NCBI RefSeq assembly: GCF_002261355.1
Contig: NZ_NEVU01000002.1
Span: 992,001-1,056,000 of the forward strand
DNA from: Bordetella genomosp. 12
Lineage (GTDB): Bacteria > Pseudomonadota > Gammaproteobacteria > Burkholderiales > Burkholderiaceae_B
DNA length: 64,000 bases
Reading direction: 5' to 3'
Both the position numbers and the translations under genes were made by a program. This document shows positions 27,358 through 33,703 of this stretch, in pieces (position 1 is the first letter of the stretch; every line of letters starts with the position of its first letter). The notes beneath the pieces are model-generated. The model had not been told where the DNA came from, did not search any database, and saw only the letters and a program-made list of their open reading frames with translations.

Positions 27358-28140
27358 TCAGGCCAATTCTGGACGGCCGAAGCGGCGATTCTGCAGCACC
27401 GGCAAGGCCTGCCGGGCTTGCGCAATCCGCGCCGTATCGATGTCCGCGAAGACCAGCGCATCGGTTTCCGCGGCGCGGGCGACGATGACGCCCAGCGGGT
27501 CGATGGTCATGCTCGCGCCAATGTTGCGCGGCCCGCATTCGCCGACGGCAACCACATAGCAGGTGTTCTCCAGGGCGCGGGCTTGCGAGAGCACCTGCCA
27601 GTGCATTTCTTTCATGGGGCCCTTCACCCAGGCCGATGGCGCGACCAGCACATCGGCGCCATCGAGCGCCAGGCGCCGCGGCAACTCGGGAAAGCGCAGG
27701 TCATAACATGTGAGCATGCCGATCTTCAGGCCGCCCACCTCGACCAGGGGCGGGATGTCCGCGCCCGCCAGCACATTGACCGACTCCTGCATATTGAACG
27801 CATCGTACAGATGCAGCTTGCGGTATTGCGCAATGACCTGGCCATCGCGCAGCGCGACTTGCGTGTTCCAGACCTTGCCGTTGTCGGCCGGCACGTGCAC
27901 ACAGAAAAACACGGTCAGGCCCTGCGTGGCCGGCAGCAGCGCGGAGAGAAAAGGGCCGTCCAGCGGCTGGGCCGAGCGCTTGACGATATCGGGGTCGGTA
28001 ATGTCGCGGGCCAGCACCCCTTCGGGCAGGACCAGGGCCTGGGCGCCGCCGGCGCGGGCGCGCTCCATCAGCTCGCGGCAGATGGCGGCGTTTTCTTCCC
28101 AGACGGGGCGGACGGCGAATTGCCCCATGGCAATCTTCAT
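27358..28140 (-). CDS. ybeM: Carbon-nitrogen hydrolase, deaminated glutathione amidase (YbeM/Nit1)
   Basis: This 260-residue nitrilase-superfamily enzyme closely follows E. coli YbeM (MKIAMGQFAVRPVWEENAAIC; LHLYDAFNMQES). The Glu-Lys-Cys triad is visible: Glu in LVLPEGVLARD, Lys in YRKLHLYD and Cys in GMLTCYDLRFPELPRRLA. It is expected to hydrolyse deaminated glutathione formed by transaminase side reactions, a metabolite-repair role in the cytosol. The start at 28140 matches the family. The slyX gene lies 26 bases upstream on the same strand. Confidence 0.9.
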   Translation of the reverse strand: MKIAMGQFAVRPVWEENAAICRELMERARAGGAQALVLPEGVLARDITDPDIVKRSAQPLDGPFLSALLPATQGLTVFFCVHVPADNGKVWNTQVALRDGQVIAQYRKLHLYDAFNMQESVNVLAGADIPPLVEVGGLKIGMLTCYDLRFPELPRRLALDGADVLVAPSAWVKGPMKEMHWQVLSQARALENTCYVVAVGECGPRNIGASMTIDPLGVIVARAAETDALVFADIDTARIAQARQALPVLQNRRFGRPELA

Positions 28141-28166
28141 GGTGTTCTCCAGACAGGATGCGAGAT

Positions 28167-28385
28167 TCAATAGTGCGGCGGACGTTCGTCCAGCAAGCTG
28201 CGCCAGGGGCCATTGGCGCCGTCGGATTGCTGATGGCGCAACTGGCCGATATGAGCGGCCATCGCTTCGATCTGTTTTTGCTGCTCGAATACCAGCAGAT
28301 TGAGGCGGTCCAGCAGGTCTTCGGCGAAGCCCAGCTTGACCTCCAGCTCCGTGACGCGGGCAGCAAGTTCGTGTTCGTGTTCCAT
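28167..28385 (-). CDS. slyX: SlyX family protein
   Basis: This 72-residue protein is one coiled coil with the SlyX pattern: RVTELEVKLGFAEDLLDRLN, EQQKQIEAMAAHIGQLR and the C-terminal SLLDERPPHY (the usual PPPHY ending). The molecular function is unknown. I chose ATG 28385 because the helix starts there and upstream codons are unrelated. It is divergent from the DUF1805 gene and probably co-transcribed with ybeM. Confidence 0.9.
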   Translation of the reverse strand: MEHEHELAARVTELEVKLGFAEDLLDRLNLLVFEQQKQIEAMAAHIGQLRHQQSDGANGPWRSLLDERPPHY

Positions 28386-28459
28386 GGCCTTATTAAACCG
28401 CAGACTCGGCCGGCTGTGACACAATGGTCCTTTCTTCAGCGCCTGGGGGCCCGTCGATC

Positions 28460-28729
28460 ATGGATATCAACCTCAACGATTTCGAACAGATCCGCCACGA
28501 ACTGGCGCGCCCTTTGTTGTTGCTCAAAGGCGGGCATGGCGTGTTGGCCTGCGGCTATCTCAATATCGCGACCTTCGACAAGACCGGCGAGGCGGCCGCC
28601 ATCGTCACCGGGGTTTCCGATCATGCGCAAATGTTGGCCGCGCCGCTTGTCGCGGTCAGTCAGGCCGCGCGTGCGCTGGGCGTGCAGGAAGGCATGACCG
28701 GCGCGCAGGCATTGGCCCATTTCAAGTAA
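28460..28729 (+). CDS. DUF1805 (YunC-like) protein
   Basis: This 89-residue protein shows the DUF1805 core PLLLLKGGHGVLACGYLNIATFDKTGEAAAIVTGV, a small mixed alpha/beta fold seen in B. subtilis YunC. ATG 28460 gives MDINLNDFEQI. The frame begins 12 codons upstream within the slyX promoter region. Function unknown. Confidence 0.85.
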   Translation: MDINLNDFEQIRHELARPLLLLKGGHGVLACGYLNIATFDKTGEAAAIVTGVSDHAQMLAAPLVAVSQAARALGVQEGMTGAQALAHFK

Positions 28730-28784
28730 GGTGATGCGCGCCGCCCGTTTGACAACGTGCCGGCCGCGGCACACACTTATATCC

Positions 28785-28856
28785 ATGTCGTATTTTCTGG
28801 TTCTCGCCATTCGATGCTGCCCAACGGTAATCACCCCGGGGACGCGCGCGCGCTGA
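28785..28856 (+). CDS. Possible 23-codon leader peptide before a terminator
   Basis: A short frame encodes MSYFLVLAIR then CCPTVITPGTRAR and ends 17 bases before an intrinsic terminator hairpin. It lies in the 218-base gap before the GNAT gene. It contains Leu, Val, Ile and tandem Cys codons, as leader peptides of attenuators may. CCGGGG at its end could pair with CCCCGG inside the terminator stem region and form a weak alternative hairpin. I see no good ribosome-binding site, so translation is uncertain. Confidence 0.3.
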   Translation: MSYFLVLAIRCCPTVITPGTRAR

Positions 28857-28873
28857 ACGCAATCCGCACACGC

Positions 28874-28909
28874 AAGGCCTGCCCCGGTTGACGGAGCAGG
28901 CCTTTTTTA
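28874..28909 (+). terminator. Intrinsic terminator upstream of GNAT gene
   Basis: Arms AAGGCCTGC (28874-28882) and GCAGGCCTT (28896-28904) form a perfect 9-base stem, followed by a run of T. It can end DUF1805 transcription or act as an attenuator for the GNAT gene 39 bases further on. Confidence 0.85.
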
Positions 28910-28947
28910 TTTGTGATGAGCGGCGCGGTGCGCCGCGAAGGTAGGCC

Positions 28948-29412
28948 ATGTTTCAGATCCAAGGCGCCCGGTTTCCCCAGGATCGCGATGCTTTGATCGC
29001 CATCATCCGCGAATACATCAGCAGTACCCGCGTCAGTCTGGAGTATCAGCATTACGAAGAGGAACGCGATGGCCTGCCGGGCAAGTACGCTGCGCCGCGC
29101 GGCTTGATGCTGCTGGCCTGGAATGCGGGCGTGGTGGTGGGCTGTGGCGGCTTTCGCGAAGTCGATGCCACGACCTGTGAGATGAAACGGGTCTATGTCA
29201 GGCCCGAGGCGCGCGGGCGGCAATTGGGCCGGCAGCTGATGGAGCGCCTTTTGCAGGAGGCGCGCGCCGCGGGCTATCGCCGTATCTGTCTGGACGTGTT
29301 GCCGGAGTTTCTGGCGGCGCAGTATCTCTATGAATCGCTCGGTTTTCGCGAGACCAAGCCGGTGACGCAAAATCCGGTGCCGGGCTCGCGCTTTCTGGGC
29401 CGTGATCTCTAG
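28948..29412 (+). CDS. GNAT-family N-acetyltransferase
   Basis: This 154-residue acetyltransferase has the acetyl-CoA binding motif A in MKRVYVRPEARGRQLGRQLMERLL (R/Q-x-x-G-x-G/A-type loop). A C-terminal strand-helix follows (ICLDVLPEFLAAQYLYESLGF). Proteins of this group acetylate small amines or protein N-termini; the substrate is not predictable. A perfect terminator stands 39 bases before its start codon. Confidence 0.9.
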   Translation: MFQIQGARFPQDRDALIAIIREYISSTRVSLEYQHYEEERDGLPGKYAAPRGLMLLAWNAGVVVGCGGFREVDATTCEMKRVYVRPEARGRQLGRQLMERLLQEARAAGYRRICLDVLPEFLAAQYLYESLGFRETKPVTQNPVPGSRFLGRDL

Positions 29413-29434
29413 GCTTGCCGATCGCGCGAGCGCG

Positions 29435-29480
29435 GGGTTCGCCCAGCCCGGGCAGGCACCCGGGGCCGGAGGGCGAACCC
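29435..29480. terminator. Bidirectional hairpin between GNAT and PpiC genes
   Basis: Perfect 10-base arms GGGTTCGCCC and GGGCGAACCC, extended by GC-rich flanks, lie between convergent genes. Confidence 0.55.
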
Positions 29481-29490
29481 GCTTTCGCGA

Positions 29491-29772
29491 TTAGTCGCGG
29501 CGGCTGGTGACTTCGACCAGGTGGTAGCCGAATTGCGTCTTGACCGGGCCCTGGACCTGGTTGACCGGGGCGCTGAACACGACCTGATCGAACTCGCGCA
29601 CCATTTCGCCGGGGCCGAACGTGCCCAGGTCGCCGCCTTGGCGGGCCGACGGGCAGCTGGAGTTTTCGCGCGCGACGTCGGCGAAATCGGCGCCGTTTTC
29701 GATGGCGGTCTTCAGTTCCTGGGCTTTGGCTTCGGTCGAGACGAGGATGTGACGGGCAGAGGCTTGTGCCAT
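29491..29772 (-). CDS. ppiC: Parvulin-type peptidyl-prolyl isomerase (PpiC)
   Basis: This 93-residue single-domain parvulin has the family pattern ARHILVSTEAKAQELK, ADFADVARENSSCPS, GGDLGTFGPGEMVREFDQVVF and a closing FGYHLVEVTSR. It has no signal peptide, so it acts in the cytosol like E. coli PpiC. It assists folding by isomerising peptidyl-proline bonds. It is followed 113 bases upstream on the map by the integrase gene end. Confidence 0.93.
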   Translation of the reverse strand: MAQASARHILVSTEAKAQELKTAIENGADFADVARENSSCPSARQGGDLGTFGPGEMVREFDQVVFSAPVNQVQGPVKTQFGYHLVEVTSRRD

Positions 29773-29885
29773 GTGAGGCTCCAGTAAGGGCTGGCCGGGA
29801 AACGGCCAGCGCCGGATGAATGTTGCGGGCAGTGCCCGCCTGACCCGCTAGTGTAGCGCGGGGCTGCGTTGCCCGAGGCCGATCT

Positions 29886-30995
29886 TCAATCCTCATCGAG
29901 CAGGCGGGCCGCCTTGGACGAGGCCGCCGCGCCGGCACGGTGGTAATGCATGACGGTCGCGACGCTGGCGTGACCGCTCATCGCCATGACCTCGGCCAAA
30001 GGCAAGCCCTGCCGGCCGGCTTCGGTGATGAAACCCGCCCGCAGGCTGTGCGCGGCAAAATCGCCCTGCAGACCCGCCTGGCGGGCCCGCGCCTGCACCA
30101 TGCGGCGCAGGGCCTCGGCGCCCAAGGCTTCCCCCACGATGCCGCCGCGCCGCACACGACGAAACAACGCACCCTCGGTGATACCGGCGGCCTCCAGCCA
30201 GGCGGACAAGGCCTGCGCGGCCCGGCCGGCCACCGGTTTGTGGATGTCGGGACGGGCGCGGCCTTCCTGATTCGTTTTCGAATGCGCCAGCGTATAGAGA
30301 TAGCCGTCCGGGGTGCGCCGCGTGTTCTCCAATGTGGCGGCCACGACTTCCGAGCGGCGGCGTCCGCCGCTGGCCCAGGCGAACAACAGCATGGCGCGGT
30401 CGCGCAACCCGATCAGACTGTCGTCGCAGGTCGCCAGCAATTGCTCGAGCGGCTCGCGGGTGAGGGCGTCTTTACCCTGAGGCAGATCGCCGCGCCGGGC
30501 ATAAGCCGCGCGGCTGCGTTTCATGAGCGCGCGCACGGCGCGATCGCGGCAGGGGTTGGGCAGCCCTTGGGTTTCATGGGCCTCGGACAACACGGCCAGC
30601 CGATGACGCACCGTGGACAGTTTCAATGGGCCAGGCGTTCGCTTCATGCCCGTGGCAAGCAGCTGCTCATCGACCGCCGCGGGCAAATCGTGCGTCAGCC
30701 CGTGAGGGCCATGGTGTTGCAGGTGGTCCGCGATGAACTGCAGGACCGTGGCGACGGGCAAGGGCAGGGCCATGGGGCGCGCGAGCCGCAGCGCGTGCCA
30801 CGCGGCCCAATAGCGGATGGCCGAGCGATATGCCGCGCGGGTATTGGGCGAACTGCCTTCGCGCAGCAGCGCACGCAGCGACTCGGCGCTCGCGCCCAGC
30901 ATGTCCAGGTGCTGTCCCAACGACGTTTGAAGCGGCACATCCCCCGCTGCCGCGGCCGGATCAGCACGCTGAGGCTTGGAAATGTTATAAATCAT
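29886..30995 (-). CDS. Tyrosine recombinase (TnpS/XerC-like integrase)
   Basis: This 369-residue site-specific recombinase has an N-terminal SAM-like DNA-binding domain (about 30-145, NTRAAYRSAIRYWAAWHALR). The C-terminal catalytic domain has all expected residues: Arg213 in GGRRRSEVV, Lys240 in AHSKTN, His316 and Arg319 in AAHSLRAGF, His342 in SGHASVATV and nucleophile Tyr351 in MHYHR. It is divergent from a KfrA-like coiled-coil gene, with a 13-7-13 bp palindrome between them. That layout equals the TnpS-rst-TnpT cointegrate resolution modules of Tn4651-type Tn3 transposons. It is not a phage integrase by context: no phage or attachment-site duplication is seen. No transposase is in the window. 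Confidence 0.88.
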   Translation of the reverse strand: MIYNISKPQRADPAAAAGDVPLQTSLGQHLDMLGASAESLRALLREGSSPNTRAAYRSAIRYWAAWHALRLARPMALPLPVATVLQFIADHLQHHGPHGLTHDLPAAVDEQLLATGMKRTPGPLKLSTVRHRLAVLSEAHETQGLPNPCRDRAVRALMKRSRAAYARRGDLPQGKDALTREPLEQLLATCDDSLIGLRDRAMLLFAWASGGRRRSEVVAATLENTRRTPDGYLYTLAHSKTNQEGRARPDIHKPVAGRAAQALSAWLEAAGITEGALFRRVRRGGIVGEALGAEALRRMVQARARQAGLQGDFAAHSLRAGFITEAGRQGLPLAEVMAMSGHASVATVMHYHRAGAAASSKAARLLDED

Positions 30996-31031
30996 ATGTA
31001 GTATGTATGAATAAATACTTTGTTGATTATT

Positions 31032-31064
31032 TTAGCGCGGATAAACATCTATTATCCGCGCTAA
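31032..31064. promoter_or_regulatory. 33-bp perfect palindrome, candidate recombination core or KfrA operator
   Basis: Perfect 13-base inverted arms TTAGCGCGGATAA (31032-31044) and TTATCCGCGCTAA (31052-31064) flank a 7-base asymmetric spacer ACATCTA. It lies 36 bases from the recombinase start and 51 from the KfrA-like start. Arms of 11-13 bases around a 6-8 base spacer are the geometry of tyrosine-recombinase crossover sites such as loxP, FRT and dif. KfrA proteins also bind inverted repeats in their own promoters, so it could serve as operator, core site, or both. Confidence 0.7.
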
Positions 31065-31115
31065 TTCGGCGCGGCGGCCAAGATGCCGCGTTTTGGTTGA
31101 GGCAAGAGGCGAAAA

Positions 31116-32114
31116 ATGGCTATCGGAATTCAGCAGCAGGATGTTTGGGCGGCGGCGGATGCCTTGCTGCGCGCGGGGGAGCAACCCACGATAGAAAGGG
31201 TGCGCTCGCACCTGGGCCGGGGGTCGCCCAACACCGTGGGGCCGCACCTGAAAGCCTGGTTGCGCGAGCTGGGCGGGCGCTTGGATCAGGGCGAGCCGCC
31301 CGATGCGGTGATGTCGGCGGCCCAGGCTCTTTGGCAGGAGGCGGTGTCGCAGGCTCAGGGCGAGGCGGCCGCGCAGATGGCACAAACCCGGCAAGCCCTG
31401 CAGGCCGAGCAGGAGGCCCTGGACGCGGAGCGCCAGGCGCTTGCCCAGGCGCAGGCGCGCCTGCAGCAACGGGAGGCGGATCTGGAGGCTGCCGTGAAGG
31501 CGGCGCAGGCGCTGGCCGACGCCGCGCAGGCACGGGCGCAGTCCCTGCAAGGGCGGCTCGACGCGGCGCTGGGTGAGCGGGACGCGCTGCGTCAGGCGCT
31601 GGAGCAGGCGCGCCAACAGGCGCAACAGGCCGAGCGGCAGGGCAGGGACGCGCTGGCCGAGGCTCAGCAGGCGCACCAGGCGGCCCTGGCGCAGGCCGAG
31701 GCTCGCCATGCCAGCCACGAACGGCGTTGGCTGATGGATATCGACGCCCAGCGTCAGGTGGCGCGGCGCTTGCAAGAAGAGCGGGACGCCGGCGCGCGCC
31801 AACTCGCGGCGCGCGAGCAGGCGCATGCGCAAGTCCTGCTCTCGCGGGATGAGGAGGCCCGCGCCGAGGCCGAACGGCTGGCGGCCGCCACGGCGGCGGC
31901 GCGCGAGGCGCAGGCGGCCCAGGCGCAGTGGCAGGCCATGGCCGAGGCCGGGCAGCGCGCCCTGGCCATGCGTGAAGAGGCCCTGGCTCAGCGTCACGCC
32001 GATATCGAAGCGCATGCGGCGCAGTTGCGCGCGCAGCTTGCCGTCAAGGATGAGCAGATCGCCGGCCTGCTAGCGGCCACGCGCACCAAGGGCAGGGCTG
32101 CCCGGCCGGCCTGA
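31116..32114 (+). CDS. KfrA-like DNA-binding coiled-coil protein (TnpT-like)
   Basis: This 332-residue protein has an N-terminal KfrA-type DNA-binding domain (about 1-115). Its typical segment is VWAAADALLRAGEQPTIERV then RSHLGRGSPNTVGPHLKAWL. A very long Ala/Gln/Glu-rich alpha-helical coiled coil follows from about residue 85 to the end. KfrA is a plasmid regulator and segregation accessory; the same architecture occurs in TnpT, the partner that stimulates TnpS-mediated cointegrate resolution. The divergent tyrosine recombinase and the intervening palindrome favour the TnpT role. AAGAGG upstream of ATG 31116 serves as ribosome-binding site. Confidence 0.85.
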   Translation: MAIGIQQQDVWAAADALLRAGEQPTIERVRSHLGRGSPNTVGPHLKAWLRELGGRLDQGEPPDAVMSAAQALWQEAVSQAQGEAAAQMAQTRQALQAEQEALDAERQALAQAQARLQQREADLEAAVKAAQALADAAQARAQSLQGRLDAALGERDALRQALEQARQQAQQAERQGRDALAEAQQAHQAALAQAEARHASHERRWLMDIDAQRQVARRLQEERDAGARQLAAREQAHAQVLLSRDEEARAEAERLAAATAAAREAQAAQAQWQAMAEAGQRALAMREEALAQRHADIEAHAAQLRAQLAVKDEQIAGLLAATRTKGRAARPA

Positions 32115-32174
32115 GGCGATGTAGGTATAGTGTGCGCCGCCGCAGGCCATGGCCTGTCTACCGCCGGAGTACAC

Positions 32175-32600
32175 ATGTCCTTACCTGCCCTGGGTGTCTG
32201 TTTCGTTCTGTGCCTGTCCTTCCTGAGCGCCGCGGCCGTGGCACAGACGCCGGTGCCCGATACGCCCGCGGCTGTCCCGCGAGTGCGCCAGCAAATGCAC
32301 CTGACCTTCGCCGAAGAGGGCACGGGCGTGCAACGGACCATCGGATGGTATCGGCCGGCCTATCCGGCCAAGGCGCGCCGTTTGCTGCAAGAAGGCACGG
32401 TCACGCTCAGGATCGAAATGGATCCCGCCGGTGAGCATCGCGTGGAGATCGCGCAGTCTTCAGGGTGGCCCATGCTCGATCAGTCGGCGCTGGAAGCCAT
32501 GAGCGGGCTGGCGATCGATGACGGTCCGCCGCTGCTGCGCCGCACGCGCTTCAGGCTGCCGGTACGGTTTGTCCTGGCACCGCCGCCGCCCGCGCCTTGA
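32175..32600 (+). CDS. Periplasmic TonB C-terminal-domain protein
   Basis: This 141-residue protein has a signal peptide ending near AAAVAQT and one TonB-like C-terminal domain (YRPAYPAKARRLLQEGTVTL; AQSSGWPMLDQSALEAM). It has no membrane anchor-plus-proline spacer like full TonB, so it is a free periplasmic or processed form. ATG 32175 starts the signal peptide; the longer frame begins 15 codons upstream. Its partner is unknown. Confidence 0.82.
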   Translation: MSLPALGVCFVLCLSFLSAAAVAQTPVPDTPAAVPRVRQQMHLTFAEEGTGVQRTIGWYRPAYPAKARRLLQEGTVTLRIEMDPAGEHRVEIAQSSGWPMLDQSALEAMSGLAIDDGPPLLRRTRFRLPVRFVLAPPPPAP

Positions 32601-32659
32601 GGGCGGGCACGGGCCTGCTATCCTTTCGGCGTCATCCCATCTCAAAACAGGAAGCCCGC

Positions 32660-33571
32660 ATGCACGCTGTTTTCATCGACGCCAATCCCACCCTGGCCGC
32701 GGTCGCCGAGCGGCTGCACCGCCAGAGCGATCCGGATCTGAAAATCAACCAGCAGCCGGATATCCGGCCGGACCAGATCCCGGCGGTACTGGGCGGCGCG
32801 GCCATTGCCATCATCGACCACACGCATCTTCCCACCGACGTGGCGCGGGACTGCAAGGGTTTGAAGCACGTCGTGTTTCTGGGAACCGGTGCGCGCTCCT
32901 ATATGAACCCGGAGGAGCTTGCCGGCCTCGGCATCGAGGTGCATATCATCAAGGGCTACGGCGACACGGCGGTGGCCGAATGCGCGTTTGCCTTGATGTG
33001 GGCCGCGGCGCGCGGCTTTTGCAAAATGGATCGCGGGATGCGCGCCGGCCAATGGCTGCGCACCGATGCGGTGCAACTGACGGGCAAGACCCTGGGCCTG
33101 CTGGGTTTTGGCGGCATCGCCGCCGAGATGGCGCGGCTGGCGCAAGGCGTGGGCATGAAGGTGCTGGCCTGGAATCGCAGCCCCAAGTCTCACCCTGGCG
33201 TGACGTTCGTGCCAGCGGATGTGTTGCTGGCGCAAAGCGACGTGGTGTCGCTGCACCTGCTGCTCAATGACGAAACCCGCGGCTGGCTGTCGGCGCAGCG
33301 CATCGCCGGCATGCGCGACGGCGCCATTCTGGTCAATACCGCCCGTGGCGCCCTGGTCGACGAGGCCGCCATGATCGCCGCGCTGCAAAGCGGCAAGCTG
33401 CGCCACGCGGCGCTGGACGTCTTCGACGTCGAACCCATGCCGGCCGCGCATCCCCTGTATGCGCTGGATAACGTCACCTTGTCGGCGCACTCGGCATTTC
33501 GTACGCCAGAGGCGAGCGACAACCTGATCGAGGCGGCGCTGGCGCATTGCCGGCGGGTCGCGGCCGCGTGA
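32660..33571 (+). CDS. D-isomer-specific 2-hydroxyacid dehydrogenase
   Basis: This 303-residue NAD-dependent enzyme reduces 2-oxo acids or oxidises D-2-hydroxy acids. The Rossmann fold shows LGLLGFGGIAAEMARLAQGVGMKVLAWNRS (GxGxxG-like, here GFGGIA). Downstream are the catalytic Arg region NTARGALVDEAAMI and the Asp/Glu region ALDVFDVEPMPAAHPL. His of the usual pair lies in VTLSAHSAFRTPE. The start at 32660 matches the family fold (MHAVFIDANP). Substrate unknown. Confidence 0.88.
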   Translation: MHAVFIDANPTLAAVAERLHRQSDPDLKINQQPDIRPDQIPAVLGGAAIAIIDHTHLPTDVARDCKGLKHVVFLGTGARSYMNPEELAGLGIEVHIIKGYGDTAVAECAFALMWAAARGFCKMDRGMRAGQWLRTDAVQLTGKTLGLLGFGGIAAEMARLAQGVGMKVLAWNRSPKSHPGVTFVPADVLLAQSDVVSLHLLLNDETRGWLSAQRIAGMRDGAILVNTARGALVDEAAMIAALQSGKLRHAALDVFDVEPMPAAHPLYALDNVTLSAHSAFRTPEASDNLIEAALAHCRRVAAA

Positions 33572-33580
33572 TGCTCGCAG

Positions 33581-33616
33581 GGCTGCGAATCTCGTAAATA
33601 ACCAAAATTCGCAGCC
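33581..33616 (+). terminator. Hairpin after hydroxyacid dehydrogenase gene
   Basis: Perfect 10-base arms GGCTGCGAAT and ATTCGCAGCC around a 16-base loop, ten bases after the stop codon. Confidence 0.6.
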
Positions 33617-33703
33617 TATTGTTGCCATCATCGTTCTTCTTGCGCTCATTGCATCCGCGGTCTAATCTGAGCGCACTTTCATCCCCGGCTGGCGCGTCCC
33701 GTT

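Noticed and set aside
29886-32114. Phage or genomic island integrase with attachment site
   Set aside because: No tRNA gene, no direct-repeat attachment pair and no phage genes nearby; the KfrA-like partner and central palindrome fit a resolution module better.
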